A stretch of DNA of 64,000 nt from Rickettsia canadensis str. McKiel (GCF_000014345.1 NC_009879.1:1-64000), one strand, 5' to 3'; shown: positions 29,046 through 40,066, counted from the stretch's first letter. Notes: generated from the sequence alone by a model not told the origin. Translations and numbers: made by a program.

Positions 29046-29714
29046 TTAAATTGATATACCACCACTTTTTTTAAAGCCGGCATAAGTTTTTTTAAGTTTT
29101 TTAATAAGTTTAGGTGAATATGATTTAATGTCTTTTTCCTTGCCGCCTTCATATTTTTTAGCGAGTTTCATTCCACCTCTGATCATATTATAGGCAAAGT
29201 TCATTAGCTTTGTTTCGCCTGCTATTCTTTTTGGGTTCATAAACATATAAATTTGATAAACAGCAAAACTTTTTAATAAACGTTTTAAGTCTATTCTAGC
29301 TTGTTTGGTTAAACCTTGCAATTTATCTTTTGGTTTTGCAAGGTTTTTATTAGCATCTCTAACTATTTTAGAATGTTGATGCATTAAATAATTGCTGACT
29401 TCGGCAACATTCTTGTTAATGAGCTTCTCATCCACTTTAAGCATTTTAAGCTTTAAGTTCTTAGTTTTACCTAAATACTTACGGATTAATAAGATAATTC
29501 GGCTTTGCAGTTGAGTCAAATCCATAGTTTGTTCGTTTAAGATAGCAAGCATTTGCTCTATCTCATACTCAAATTTTTCATTTTGGCTTAATTCTTCAAA
29601 AATTTCCTCTACTTCTTTACTCTCAAGCACAAGATCGTCACTAATACCCATTAATGCATCTTTTATTTGATTGGCGATTTTTTTGGTATCTTCAGAAAAG
29701 TGATTATTTGTCAT
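29046..29714 (-). CDS. Conserved rickettsial hypothetical protein upstream of recF
   Basis: 222 residues, strongly charged and helical, no signal peptide or membrane segment. Acidic N-terminal half (EVEEIFEELSQNEKFEYEIEQ) and very basic C-terminal part rich in Lys (KKLKKTYAGFKKSG). It may be a DUF5394-type Rickettsia-only family; I am not sure of the number. The basic tail would suit nucleic-acid or membrane-surface binding. Same strand and close spacing to recF hint at shared transcription. Confidence 0.75.
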   Translation of the reverse strand: MTNNHFSEDTKKIANQIKDALMGISDDLVLESKEVEEIFEELSQNEKFEYEIEQMLAILNEQTMDLTQLQSRIILLIRKYLGKTKNLKLKMLKVDEKLINKNVAEVSNYLMHQHSKIVRDANKNLAKPKDKLQGLTKQARIDLKRLLKSFAVYQIYMFMNPKRIAGETKLMNFAYNMIRGGMKLAKKYEGGKEKDIKSYSPKLIKKLKKTYAGFKKSGGISI

Positions 29715-30114
29715 AATCTAATTCATTGTTAAATATAGCTTATTTATACTAGCAACTCATTTCTACTTGTCTATAAAAATTGCATTAAGAGATATTAATT
29801 TGAATATAATATTAGATATTTTTTTTCTGCGTCACAATTAATAATTGCCTAAAAAATCTACATTTTCTTTAGAAAATGTTGCTATATTCCATGAATGATA
29901 TTTATCTTCTGACTCTTCTCCTATCATTTCTAGCCGTTATCACGTTATAAAACACTATTTATGTTGATTCTTGTACTTTTTGTTACAGATACTGTTTTTT
30001 TTGACCTGTGGCACTTACAAAACTTAGCTTGTTTTAAAGATAATATCGTTAATTTTGAAGATAATTTAATTGCATCTTAAGTATTGCTTTGTCATTTGTT
30101 TATTATTGTCGATT

Positions 30115-30760
30115 TTTGTTCATTGATCAAGTTTTAAATTTTAAAAGCTATTGATGTATTTAGTTGTATCAATTAGTATTTGATAATAATTCTTCTTATC
30201 GAGTTCTATATTTGTTTTAACAGAACCAAGTTCAGCAGCTTTTTTATATAACTCTATTAGATTATTGATCTGGCATCATTGTGGATATTTTAGCTTCTTG
30301 GAAGTAAGTTTCATCTTTTGGTAATGGAATTTTATCTAATTGATGCTTAAAGATTTCTCTTTCTATTTATAAGATACTCTTTGTTTATGTTCTTGAGGTA
30401 TAGCTTCAAAATCGTTTTTTAATAATTCCTCTAATTTGTTATAAGTATCTATTATCTCTTGTCGTGAGGATATTTCAGAATTGAGCAGCTTTTATTATAA
30501 TTACTAAGTTAATATCTTCTTGCTTCTTGCTAATTTCTGTTATAGAAGCAATAATATATTCACATAAGTTTTATATTAGTGCTTGTTAAAAATTCTCTTA
30601 GCTAAATATATTATTAACTTCTGCGCTATCTAATATCTAAAGTTTTGTTAGTTTTTATTTGTTATTATAAAATTCTGAACAGCTTCATTTAATTTTTTAA
30701 GAAACGAATCTTTAGTATTATCTATTATCGCTATAAAAGCTACTAATAATTCTTTAATTT
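30115..30760 (-). pseudogene. Decayed Sel1/TPR-like gene
   Basis: Minus-strand fragments between stops include LIELYKKAAELGSVKTNIE (a Sel1-type repeat pattern), KDETYFQEAKISTMMPDQ and NKLEELLKNDFEAIPQEHKQ. Order and strand are consistent with one former solenoid-repeat protein. Frame changes and stops are frequent. Bases 29715-30114 upstream hold nothing I can identify. Confidence 0.5.
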
Positions 30761-30789
30761 ATATTATAACCTGGCTACCTAGCTAGATA

Positions 30790-31140
30790 AATTATCAAAC
30801 CACTCTGAAGAATTAATTAAATTTGATAGTACCCATTTTTAAGGGCAGTGAAGTTTAATTTATTTTGGTACTACTTAATTCCTTGTATGACAAACACTAA
30901 AAAAATTAGAAGATCTTATTTTAGATTTTGAAGAGAGAGAATATTTTAGTACAAGTAGTTTTTATTACTCTAGATCATGAACATGATACCAATTGAGGTG
31001 TTAAAAAAATATTTAGAAAAATAGATGTTAATTTTATAGGTTTAATATGAAAAGTACAAGATATTGAACAATTAGCAGATCAATTTAAGGTAATTTTATA
31101 CATTAAAAATATTCGATCTAATTTTGTGTATTTAATTTAG
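30790..31140 (+). pseudogene. SCO1/SenC-like remains (cytochrome oxidase copper chaperone family)
   Basis: Plus-strand pieces LIYFGTT, QTLKKLEDLILDFEERE, VQVVFITLDHEHDTN, FRKIDVNFIGLI and VQDIEQLADQFKVIL follow the order of a SCO protein (thioredoxin-like core, VTLDP region, then VEDIxxLAxxFxV). The CxxxC copper site is not recoverable and the C-terminal histidine part is missing. Several stops and shifts. Another SCO copy could exist elsewhere. Confidence 0.68.
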
Positions 31141-31199
31141 TAGTCAGGGCAAATTTTTAAAGCATTATTACTTATGATTATCAAAAAATATTGATTAAA

Positions 31200-31318
31200 T
31201 GTCATTCCTAGCTAAAAGCAGGAATTCAGAAAAAAGTAAGACAGTTTTAGTTATATCAGTTTTAAAACCAATGTTATTTGTGTTTTTGACTGTAGATTTC
31301 TGCTTTCGCAGGAATGAC
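31200..31318. repeat. RPE-like element with TGTCATTCCT ends
   Basis: Halves TGTCATTCCTAGCTAAAAGCAGGAATTC and GATTTCTGCTTTCGCAGGAATGACA are imperfect reverse complements about 70 bases apart; the same ends occur at 56311-56468. Located just past the yqgE stop on the opposite side. Confidence 0.7.
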
Positions 31319-31346
31319 ACACATGAGCCATGCTGTATGAAGTTAT

Positions 31347-31916
31347 CTAAGCATTCCCTATTTGTGATGAGAAATGTATTTCATCAATACCTAAGTGCTT
31401 TAATGCATTATGCCACTTACTTTCAGGATTATCGGCAAAAATAAATTCTTTATTACAATCCATAACTAGCCATAGATTTTTTTCTAATTCTTCTTCAAGT
31501 TGCCCCGATTTCCATGCAGTATAACCGACAATGAATAAGCTATTTTTAGGTCCTTTACCGAAAGCTATATCTTCCGAAATTTCTAAATTAGAGCTTACTG
31601 CTAAATCATTATGGAAATCCAATAACAAATTTTTATTATAATCACTAGAATGAAGAAAAAAACCTTTTTCATGTTCTACGGGTCCGCCAAGATATATAGG
31701 AACCATAACGGGGTTTGTTATTTCATCATTTTTTATTTTAAAAAACGATTTTAAATCTATATGATTTACTAAACGATTAAAAATTAATCCTATTGCTCCT
31801 TCTTCTGTATGTGATAACATATAAATTAAGGACTTATGGTAAATGCCCTTTGTAATTACATGCGGTGTAGCAACAAGTGTTTTACCGGATAAGTTATGAA
31901 AAATTTTATCGCTCAT
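31347..31916 (-). CDS. YqgE/AlgH family protein
   Basis: 189-residue UPF0301 (DUF179) protein, a conserved compact cytosolic fold with no settled biochemical role. The family opening [38 protein letters not shown] is recognisable in pieces, as is IYLGGPVE and [17 protein letters not shown]. Length is typical. Divergent from cvpA, with 71 bases between the starts. Confidence 0.92.
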   Translation of the reverse strand: MSDKIFHNLSGKTLVATPHVITKGIYHKSLIYMLSHTEEGAIGLIFNRLVNHIDLKSFFKIKNDEITNPVMVPIYLGGPVEHEKGFFLHSSDYNKNLLLDFHNDLAVSSNLEISEDIAFGKGPKNSLFIVGYTAWKSGQLEEELEKNLWLVMDCNKEFIFADNPESKWHNALKHLGIDEIHFSSQIGNA

Positions 31917-31987
31917 AAATAAAACTTATTATTATAATAATTAACATATAAGATTTAAATCAAATTATTCAATAGAAGCTAACAATA

Positions 31988-32626
31988 ATGATCACATTTT
32001 TTGATGTTACTATTTTTGCTATTATTACTATTTTCTCATTTTTCGGGTTATATCAAGGTATAATCGGGTTTTCAACTAGAATACTCGGTTTTATTACTTC
32101 CATAATGCTAGCATATTTCTTATATCCATATATTTCTGAATTAATCGGGAAATATATGGATAATGAGGTTATAAGAATAATTATTGCTGGTGTTATATCT
32201 TATGTTATTTCTTTAATTTTATGTGTTTTTATAGTTTACAAATTTCTTACTATAATTTCATTTATGAGAAATGGTTTTATTGACAGATTCTTAGGTCTAT
32301 TAGTAGGATTTGCTATAGGTGTTACTATCTCGGTAGTACTATTTTTTATAACAATGATTTTTACTTCTGAAAATTATTTTAAAAGTAAATCTTTAAAAGA
32401 TTTTATAGTAAGTAGCAAACAGCACAAATATTCAGGAGTGTTGAAAGTTTCCGTTACCACTGATTATTTAGATGAATTAAGTAAAAATATTATAGTTATA
32501 ATTCCAAACGAGACTTTAAAATCTATTGAAATATTTGAAAATAGAGACTTAAATAATTTCAAAAACTCTCTTAAGAAATCAAATGGTTCTAACGATGATG
32601 AGGATGTATTTTCTCAAGAATTATAA
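31988..32626 (+). CDS. cvpA: CvpA family inner-membrane protein
   Basis: 212-residue CvpA-like protein with four hydrophobic segments (about 5-25, 30-50, 63-85, 98-125), including the GLYQGIIGFSTRILGF and DRFLGLLVGFAIGV motifs, and a polar C-terminal tail. In other bacteria CvpA influences envelope stress and colicin V export; the exact role is unknown. Confidence 0.85.
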   Translation: MITFFDVTIFAIITIFSFFGLYQGIIGFSTRILGFITSIMLAYFLYPYISELIGKYMDNEVIRIIIAGVISYVISLILCVFIVYKFLTIISFMRNGFIDRFLGLLVGFAIGVTISVVLFFITMIFTSENYFKSKSLKDFIVSSKQHKYSGVLKVSVTTDYLDELSKNIIVIIPNETLKSIEIFENRDLNNFKNSLKKSNGSNDDEDVFSQEL

Positions 32627-32675
32627 GGTGAGCTTTTAATATAGATGATGAATAAAGTGTTATTCCATGGCTCGA

Positions 32676-32729
32676 AAAACGCATTCGATGCCATTAACAC
32701 TTTTGCACGAATGGCATCGAATGCGTTTT
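32676..32729. repeat. Hairpin with 20-bp perfect arms downstream of cvpA
   Basis: Arms 32676-32695 and 32710-32729 (AAAACGCATTCGATGCCATT and its exact complement) enclose 14 bases. Located 50 bases after the cvpA stop; possible terminator, though the T-tract is short, or a palindromic element. Confidence 0.7.
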
Positions 32730-32879
32730 CCAATCCACTAAACAAGTATCATAACTCTACTGCCATTAAACAAATTTATTTCCTTAAATTGCATCAATCG
32801 CTCAATCATAAATAGTTAATTTATTAATTAATTATTGTATATCGTAAATAAATATACTATGCAATAAGTTAAGTGATAA

Positions 32880-33420
32880 AACTATTAAAAACAACAAGTT
32901 ATAGGGGGAATAATGACTATTAAGAAAAAACTTTTTTAATAAATTTTTACTAGTCACCAATAGTATTGGACTACTTGCAAGCATGAAAAGCTTGGCAGTG
33001 GATATTGCTGTCGTAGGAGTGACACGTTTATATGTGGAATCATGGTTCTTTGCAGCATAATGGAGGTAATTATGCTCAACAAAATGGTGATAATATTATT
33101 CTAACAGAGAATAGGCAGAACATAAATTTTGATACTAAGTATTAATATAGGTAATAATTAATCTTTACACTAACCTGTTACAATATATAGTACCTGGGTT
33201 GCATATTTTCATAGAAAATAGCTTCACAATAAGCAGCCTAAGGTAAAAGCTAGATTGATAATTACTTTGGGAACACTACAAGTACACTGAAAGTCGGTTA
33301 TAATGTAGGTGCAATTTTACTTACGGCTCCATAAGAATATTGAGCTACTTGCAACGTATAACTGTAATTGACGCAGCAAATATACTAATACTAGCCATCA
33401 AGAGGTTCATTAAAGTATAA
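32880..33420 (+). pseudogene. Possible autotransporter passenger remains
   Basis: After an ATG at 32913 (MTIKKKLF, quickly stopped) come plus-strand pieces such as NHGSLQHNGGNYAQQNGDNIILTE and FGNTTSTLKVGYNVGAILL, whose Gly/Asn/Thr-rich style and TLKVGYNVGAI phrase recall rickettsial OmpA/OmpB-like passengers. Short and broken, so low certainty. Confidence 0.3.
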
Positions 33421-33424
33421 TAGC

Positions 33425-34747
33425 TTATAATTCCCTAACCGGTTTTAGTACTAATTTCTTGTTACTAAAAATATTAATTTTAGAAAAGAAATTACTTTTC
33501 GGCTTTTTAAAATCACGTTTATAATCTTCACCGGTAACGGCATTATAGCTAGTAATTAAAGAAGGTATAACATCATTATAATATATTTTATAAAGGTCTT
33601 GCATAGTTTCTTTGGTAGTTAAATATCCCCATTTTATGGTTTGTTGAGGTACTCTTGCTAAGGCTTCAATGCAGGCTATCGCTTCTTCAATTTCAGGGTT
33701 TTTATTTTTATACACGTCAGCTGCTGGTGATAAATTAGCTTGCATATCTTTAAACATAGCATCAATCATTAATGCCATATATTTATCAGTTTTAAATTTT
33801 TTCACAAATATTAGATTATGCCTACTGCTATAATTTAACAGCCGAAATTTATATATAAAAATCATGAATTTTATAGCGTAAACTTTTAAACCGCTAATTT
33901 TATTTGCATTATAAAATTTAAGTTTCATTTCATATTCTAGCTGCTTTTTCATACCTGCTTTAAGGAGCTTATAAAGCAAATTATGACAATGTATTATATC
34001 ATTTCTTCTAGCAATTCTTACTTTATCCTTAGCTTTAGTACCGGAAAAATTAGCCGAATGGCGGGTAATTTGCTTACCTCTATCATCTCTTTTTATATCG
34101 GCAAAATGCCCAAGTTCTTGAGCTGCAATAATCTGGAGTCTTGCTACTGCCGCAAAGCCGTTGCCGTAAGTCGGATGATCTTTATTGTTTTCAGCAAAAG
34201 GATTACCGCCGCATGAAACAAAAATAGCTACATTCTTGCCGTTAGTACTTTGCATGCCGCTATTAGCTCCTACCCGTTGCCAGTTAACCATATCCATCAT
34301 ATTACCAATATTATGTGAATAGGTAAGGAATACTTCCGTCTTATTAAGAAGAAGCCACCTTATTACAATCGGATGAGCAGATTGGACAAAAATACGTGCC
34401 AACATTTCAGTTACTTCTTTCTTAACTGGCTGTAGCTTTTGTATTTGTTTTTTTAAATTTTCAAAAATTGATTTTATTTTCTGATCTGAAAGGGAATTTC
34501 TATATAAACTTTGAAAAAGCTTGGTAGTTTCAGGGATTAAATGCGGATTTGTTAGTTCTTCTTTACTAACCATTAAGCTTATATTAAGAGCGGGATCGGT
34601 AAACCTTGCAAAATTGCAACAATCATCGGTATCTATTCGTAATTTACCGGACTTAATTAATTGCATTGCTAAATGCTCATACTCTATTTCCATGTCCTGC
34701 TTATAAATAGCAGGAACATGTTCAAGAATGTGGTATATGCTGGTCAT
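33425..34747 (-). CDS. Rickettsial hypothetical protein with QELGH motif
   Basis: 440-residue protein I know only as a Rickettsia-conserved unknown (possibly DUF2748; number unsure). No signal peptide or clear membrane segment, although a short hydrophobic stretch (VYAIKFMIFIYKF) occurs near 300. The central AAQELGHFADIKRD resembles a zinc-metalloprotease HExxH helix with the first His replaced by Gln. It stands as an intact island between decayed regions, implying selection to keep it. Function unknown. Confidence 0.8.
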   Translation of the reverse strand: MTSIYHILEHVPAIYKQDMEIEYEHLAMQLIKSGKLRIDTDDCCNFARFTDPALNISLMVSKEELTNPHLIPETTKLFQSLYRNSLSDQKIKSIFENLKKQIQKLQPVKKEVTEMLARIFVQSAHPIVIRWLLLNKTEVFLTYSHNIGNMMDMVNWQRVGANSGMQSTNGKNVAIFVSCGGNPFAENNKDHPTYGNGFAAVARLQIIAAQELGHFADIKRDDRGKQITRHSANFSGTKAKDKVRIARRNDIIHCHNLLYKLLKAGMKKQLEYEMKLKFYNANKISGLKVYAIKFMIFIYKFRLLNYSSRHNLIFVKKFKTDKYMALMIDAMFKDMQANLSPAADVYKNKNPEIEEAIACIEALARVPQQTIKWGYLTTKETMQDLYKIYYNDVIPSLITSYNAVTGEDYKRDFKKPKSNFFSKINIFSNKKLVLKPVREL

Positions 34748-34849
34748 CTTGTTTATTTAGTAATTCTAGTAATTTACAACTGCTATTTCAACGTCATCTC
34801 TAGAATGCGAACTATTTATATTAAAAGATAGTGTTACAGCTTCAAATAC

Positions 34850-35560
34850 CATTTCAATTTCAGGTACTTCTTCTAATATAATTTGCAAAAACTTTAACAA
34901 TATCTAAATTAAGGAATATTGTTTCAAAGCAATCTTTAAAAAATTTCTCTGACAATTTTAACTGTAATTTAAGTAATGCTTTTTGTTTATTCTCTTAATT
35001 TTTAATACATGTGTTAATTGCATCTTTCCTAAAAAATAAATGAGGATAATCCTTTAGAACTTGTGTCATCAGTGCTGGATATTGACTACTAAAATATTTG
35101 AGACATTCCTCATTATCATATATGAATATTTTATATGCTAAGAATAAGAAGAAGCAGCCTTGCTCTTCTTAAGTAAGTTTATCTGCATAATATTCTTGAT
35201 TAAAAAATCTTCAATTCTTCTTCTGACCACTGTTAAAGCAAGTATTACTTTTTGAAAAATTGGTTTGAGAGATCAACTGAAATGTAAGCTATATTTATAC
35301 TTTTCAACTTTCGATTTTTGCTTCCTCAGTTATTTTTTGAGATTCAGGTATTTACTTTTCTATTTGCCATAAATCATACTCTACATTACCAGGCGTACTT
35401 TTCATTATATATATCCATCCCACATTATTAATTTTTGAGATTTCCACACTCCTTAAATTAGAAAAAATAAAGCTAATTTCTGTAAACCTTGCCCTATAGG
35501 TCGGTTATATCAGATTGTTTATTAATCGTTAATTAGTAAGTAGACCTGCTAGCTTTGTTT
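34850..35560 (-). pseudogene. Unrecognised minus-strand gene remains
   Basis: Fragments between stops read as protein: GCFFLFLAYKIFIYDNEECL, YFSSQYPALMTQVLKDYPHL, ISFIFSNLRSVEISKINNVG and PGNVEYDLWQIEK. They lie in different frames on the same strand. No family recognised. Confidence 0.4.
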
Positions 35561-35589
35561 CTCTCCTAGAGTTAAGCATATTATCACTG

Positions 35590-36033
35590 GCATCATGAGC
35601 TATTACAGCAGTGGACAATATGATGTAAAACCGGCTGTTGCTATAATCACCAAGGTAACAAAGCCATTTTATAACAGAAATAGGCTCCAGAAGTTTCAAA
35701 TCCCCTGCATCAGGAACTACTAAAGCCGCTACTTTTTTTATATAGCAGTAACAAATACATTGTGTAAAGCAATATTAAAACGCAGATTTATGTACTAAGG
35801 CTTTAGTAAAAACAATAATGGTAGCCTGGAGCAGCACAATGATTAGTTTGCCCAAACCTATCACCCTGCTTGAGCATTAATTGAACTGATATTTGCTATA
35901 CGACTGTAATCTTGGTTTCGCATCTGCTCTATCACTCTACTAGACATATTGAAACAAGAATTAACATTAATCACATCATTCCAATCTTGATGACTCATTT
36001 TTGTAGCATTTTATCTTTGGATAATACTGACAT
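35590..36033 (-). pseudogene. Short-chain dehydrogenase remains (acetoacetyl-CoA reductase like)
   Basis: Minus-strand pieces MSHQDWNDVINVNSCFNMSS, VIEQMRNQDYSRIANISSIN and AQAG..FGQTNHCAA reproduce the active-site region of PhbB/FabG-like short-chain dehydrogenases (NISSINA with catalytic Ser; the catalytic Tyr of TNYxAAK is changed to His, TNHCAA). The NAD-binding N-terminus is missing and several shifts follow. An ATG at 36033 with GGAG upstream heads the fragment. Confidence 0.62.
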
Positions 36034-36059
36034 TATTTCTCCTTATATACTTATCTTTA

Positions 36060-36620
36060 GTGTTACTATATCTATAATGCTGTGAGATCGTTAAAATTTT
36101 GAAAATCCTTAGTAACATTCAGCTTCTTATGAGCATCTTTAACAACGTTTTTGCTTAGTAATTTTGCTACACTGTCAATTTCTGTTTTTATTTTCTTTGA
36201 AAGATTTTTTGAGATTATTTCATATTCAAGGCATTAAAACTATTAATAAATTTTACTGCTTCTTTATTTAATATTTAATTTTAGCAAAGCTCAGGTTTAT
36301 TTTCACCATCTGGTCTATGTCGATCACTCCTCTGATGGCATTTAAATATTGCATTTCAACAGCTTCAGTGCTTAAAACCTGTGATTTGTTAGGGTTCTCT
36401 CTCGACCTTCACATTAATATATGAGTACTACCCTCTTTTCTTTCAATTTTGATAAGCTTTATACCAGTAAGTTTTTACAATGTCTCAGTAAAATTACCGT
36501 TTTTAACTGCTTTATTGAGCTCTTCTCTATTAGCTCTTAAAGGTTTACCAAATTTACTACTATCTTTTAAAAATTCTTGAGTTGTATCAATTTGTATAAT
36601 TATTTCATCACTTGTGATTT
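36060..36620 (-). pseudogene. Remains of an unrecognised rickettsial gene
   Basis: One mostly open minus-strand stretch carries IQIDTTQEFLKDSSKFGKPL, RANREELNKAVKNGNFTETL, LTGIKLIKIERKEGSTHIL and STEAVEMQYLNAIRGVIDID, interrupted by a few stops. Charged and helical, unknown family; disruptions are few, so loss may be recent. Confidence 0.45.
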
Positions 36621-36669
36621 TAATTTAAAATAATTATATATTAATTATCTATTAAAATATATTATTTAT

Positions 36670-39246
36670 ATGAACATTGATAAATTTACTGCACATGCTA
36701 AATTAGTGATAGCTAGTAGTCAATCGCTTGCTGCTAAAAACGATCATCAGCAAATATTATCTTTACATTTATTATCTAGTCTTTTAAGTGAAGAAACAGG
36801 CATTATCAGGAGTATTATTAATAATGTCGGTAGTGATTTAAATATAATACACACTCAAGTCAAAACAGAGCTAAATAAAATACCGCAAGTACAAGTTGCA
36901 GGCGGAGGACAAGTTTATTCTTCTGCTGAAGCTCTTAAAGCTTTAGAAAAAGCAAGCAGCCTTGCTAAAGATAGTGGTGATAGTTTTGTAACCATAGAGC
37001 GTATACTTGAAGCATTAACTTATGATAATACGATAGCCGGTAAAATTTTAACGAATAACGGAGTTAGTAGTAAAAAAGTAGCAGCTAGTATTTTGCAGAT
37101 GCGCAAAGGTAAAAAAGCTGATACCGCATCGGCAGAGAATAGCTATGATGCTCTAAAAAAATACGGCAGAGATGTAACAGAGCTTGCAGAAAGGTGCACG
37201 CTTGATCCAATAATCGGGCGTGATGAAGAAATAAGAAGAACCGTGCAGGTACTATCACGACGTATGAAAAATAATCCTGTATTGATTGGTGAGCCTGGAG
37301 TTGGTAAAACTGCTATAATTGAAGGTTTAGCTCAAAGAATTTTTAGCAAAGATGTACCTGAATCGCTTATGAACTGCCGTATTATTGAGCTTGATATGGG
37401 AGCATTAATAGCAGGAGCTAAATATCGAGGCGAATTTGAGGAGCGTCTTAAAGCAGTACTTAGTGAAATCAAAGAATCAAGCGGTGAGATTATTTTATTT
37501 ATTGATGAATTGCATCTATTAGTCGGTACCGGTAAAACCGACGGTGCTATGGATGCATCAAATTTACTAAAGCCGATGCTTGCTCGTGGTGAGCTACACT
37601 GCATCGGTGCTACTACTTTAGATGAATATCGTAAATATATCGAGAAAGATGCGGCACTTGCCCGCCGTTTCCAGCCTGTTTACGTGAGTGAGCCGACGGT
37701 TGAGGATACTATATCAATACTTAGAGGAATTAAAGAAAAATATGAGCTACATCATGCCGTGCAAATTTCTGACAGTGCAATAGTTGCAGCAGCTATGCTT
37801 TCAAATCGTTATATTACCGATCGTTATTTACCTGATAAAGCTATTGATTTGATTGATGAAGCTTGCAGTCGTATGAAAATAGAATTGTCAAGTAAACCTG
37901 AAGAGCTTGATGAATTAGATCGTCGTATTATTCAGATAAAGATTGAGCTTGCAGCACTTAAAAAGGAAAATGAAGATCATTCTAAAAAGAAAATTACCCA
38001 TTTAACAGAAGAACTCAAAAAGTTAGAATCTAAATCATATGATATGAATGCTAAATGGCAGGCAGAAAAGTCTAAACTACAGCAAGCCCAAAAACTCAAA
38101 GAAGAGTTAGAACGAGCAAGAATCGATCTAGAGCGTGCCGAGCGTGATGCTAATCTTGCTAAAGCTAGTGAGCTAAAATACGGAATTATACCTGAGATTA
38201 TGAAAAAGATTCAGGAAGCTGAAAGTATGGATCATAAAGGGTTGTTAAAAGAAATTGTATCGGACAGTGATATAGCAAGTATTATCTCTCGTATTACCGG
38301 AATCCCGATTGATACTATGCTGTCAAGTGAGCGTGAGCGTTTGCTTGTAATGGAGCAGAAATTACGAGAATCAGTTATAGGTCAGGATAAAGCTATTAAA
38401 AGTGTTAGTGATGCGGTTAGAAGATCACGTGCAGGTATTCAGGATATTAACCGGCCTCTTGGTTCGTTCTTATTCTTAGGACCTACCGGAGTCGGTAAAA
38501 CTGAGCTTACCAAAGCCTTAGCCGCTTTTCTTTTTGATGATCGTAATGCAATACTTCGTGTAGATATGTCGGAATATATGGAAAAACATACTATTTCTCG
38601 TCTGATAGGAGCTCCTCCGGGCTATATTGGGTATGATCAGGGCGGGGTACTAACAGAAGCAGTAAGACGCCGTCCTTATCAGGTAATATTATTTGATGAA
38701 GTGGAAAAAGCACATACTGATATTTTTAATATTATGCTGCAAATACTTGATGAGGGAAGATTAACTGATAGTCAAGGTATAACGGTTGATTTTAAAAATA
38801 CTATTATAGTTTTAACATCTAATTTAGGTGCAGAAATACTTGTTAACCAAAAAGAAGGTGAAGATAGTGATAAAGTTAAGGATGAGGTTATGGAGTATGT
38901 TAGAGCAGTATTTAAACCTGAGTTTTTAAATAGGCTAGATGAGATTATATTATTCCATCGCCTAAGTCGTAACAATATCCACGACATTGTTAAGATACAA
39001 CTTGAAAGTTTAAAGAAAATTTTACTAGCACAAAATATTACTCTTGAATTTGATGAATCTGCATTAAATTATTTAGCTGAAAAAGGCTATGATCCAAGCT
39101 TTGGAGCTAGACCCTTAAAACGCCTTATTCAGCGAGAAATACAAAATAATTTAGCTAAGCTGATTTTAGCAGGCGCAATAAGTAGCGGTAAAACAGTTAA
39201 AATAAGTAGAGAAAAAGAAGAGCTAAGGATAAAGCTTGTGAACTAG
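36670..39246 (+). CDS. clpB: Chaperone ClpB (Hsp100 disaggregase)
   Basis: 858-residue AAA+ disaggregase that, with DnaK, pulls proteins out of aggregates through its hexameric pore. N-domain about 1-150; first AAA+ domain with Walker A GEPGVGKT at 208-215; a long coiled-coil middle domain (about 400-520) that marks ClpB rather than ClpA; second AAA+ with GPTGVGKT at 604-611; pore loops KYRGEFEER and GYIGYDQGG. Full length. No clear heat-shock promoter seen in the AT-rich leader. Confidence 0.97.
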   Translation: MNIDKFTAHAKLVIASSQSLAAKNDHQQILSLHLLSSLLSEETGIIRSIINNVGSDLNIIHTQVKTELNKIPQVQVAGGGQVYSSAEALKALEKASSLAKDSGDSFVTIERILEALTYDNTIAGKILTNNGVSSKKVAASILQMRKGKKADTASAENSYDALKKYGRDVTELAERCTLDPIIGRDEEIRRTVQVLSRRMKNNPVLIGEPGVGKTAIIEGLAQRIFSKDVPESLMNCRIIELDMGALIAGAKYRGEFEERLKAVLSEIKESSGEIILFIDELHLLVGTGKTDGAMDASNLLKPMLARGELHCIGATTLDEYRKYIEKDAALARRFQPVYVSEPTVEDTISILRGIKEKYELHHAVQISDSAIVAAAMLSNRYITDRYLPDKAIDLIDEACSRMKIELSSKPEELDELDRRIIQIKIELAALKKENEDHSKKKITHLTEELKKLESKSYDMNAKWQAEKSKLQQAQKLKEELERARIDLERAERDANLAKASELKYGIIPEIMKKIQEAESMDHKGLLKEIVSDSDIASIISRITGIPIDTMLSSERERLLVMEQKLRESVIGQDKAIKSVSDAVRRSRAGIQDINRPLGSFLFLGPTGVGKTELTKALAAFLFDDRNAILRVDMSEYMEKHTISRLIGAPPGYIGYDQGGVLTEAVRRRPYQVILFDEVEKAHTDIFNIMLQILDEGRLTDSQGITVDFKNTIIVLTSNLGAEILVNQKEGEDSDKVKDEVMEYVRAVFKPEFLNRLDEIILFHRLSRNNIHDIVKIQLESLKKILLAQNITLEFDESALNYLAEKGYDPSFGARPLKRLIQREIQNNLAKLILAGAISSGKTVKISREKEELRIKLVN

Positions 39247-39345
39247 GTCTAGTTAAAAATACTAAAACTATTAGTACTTTGAGTTCTTTTACTAAATACT
39301 GTGGCAGACAATGTCTTTAAAACTTTAGTTAAATTTATATTTATA

Positions 39346-39381
39346 AAATTTAGGATAAGATTTAAATCTTATCCTAAATTT
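39346..39381. terminator. 36-bp perfect palindrome between convergent genes
   Basis: Arms 39346-39363 and 39364-39381 are exact 18-base complements with no spacer. It sits 100 bases after the clpB stop and 5 bases beyond the stop of the minus-strand gene at 39386, the right place for a two-way terminator. Confidence 0.65.
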
Positions 39382-39385
39382 AGGG

Positions 39386-39874
39386 TTAATAACTTTCAAT
39401 TTCAACTGAATTTATTACTTCTCCTGAAAATTTATAATAATCACTACTAGTAGAGTTAGGAATTTGTAAGTCAAATAATGGTGTTTTTTCTTCTTTATAC
39501 AGATCAACTAAGTAAGAATTTGTAATATCTGTAACTATTGGCGATAAGTAGTTTGTTGTTTCAATAAGTTTATTAACAGCATTTTGTCCGTCTTTTAATA
39601 TTTTATCGACTAGTTTTTTATCATTATAAAAAGTATTGACGGCACCTATTAAGGTTGTTGATATCTCATATATAATAACACTGTTTTTAATTATATTGGT
39701 TATATTAGAATCTAATTTTGCTGTTTTAGAAAAAATTAAAGAAATAATAGTAGGATATTTCCTAAATACATTAGGTAATTCTAAAAAATTATTTACAGCT
39801 GAATAGGCAGAATTTGTTGCTTCTGAAAAACAATTAAATGCTTTGTATATGTTTTCATAATTGTTATTGCTCAT
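39386..39874 (-). CDS. Hypothetical protein, small helical
   Basis: 162 residues, Asn/Ser-rich and mostly helical, no signal peptide and no clear membrane segment. It begins MSNNNYENIYKAFNCF and has a good ribosome binding site (GAGG, 7 bases upstream on the minus strand). No recognised domain. Its intact frame, ribosome site and downstream palindrome support a real gene; a secreted effector is one possibility but nothing in the sequence shows it. Confidence 0.65.
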   Translation of the reverse strand: MSNNNYENIYKAFNCFSEATNSAYSAVNNFLELPNVFRKYPTIISLIFSKTAKLDSNITNIIKNSVIIYEISTTLIGAVNTFYNDKKLVDKILKDGQNAVNKLIETTNYLSPIVTDITNSYLVDLYKEEKTPLFDLQIPNSTSSDYYKFSGEVINSVEIESY

Positions 39875-40066
39875 AAACTTACCTCTTTTTTATATAGATA
39901 ATTACCACAAAATATGGTTATTATTATAATACCACTAAATTAAGAAGTGTCAATATTAAAAATTATATAGTAAAATGATTTGAATACTGTAGCACGTTGT
40001 TTGTCGACTTGCCTATTATTTATAGGCTTCGCTCCTCACGTCTGTCACAAAATGGGGCTGAGTATA

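Noticed and set aside
31199..31444. Plus-strand open frame of 81 codons opposite the yqgE end
   Set aside because: Made of a palindromic element plus antisense of yqgE.
32880..33420. A complete extra autotransporter gene
   Set aside because: Only short broken passenger-like pieces exist and no beta-barrel domain follows.
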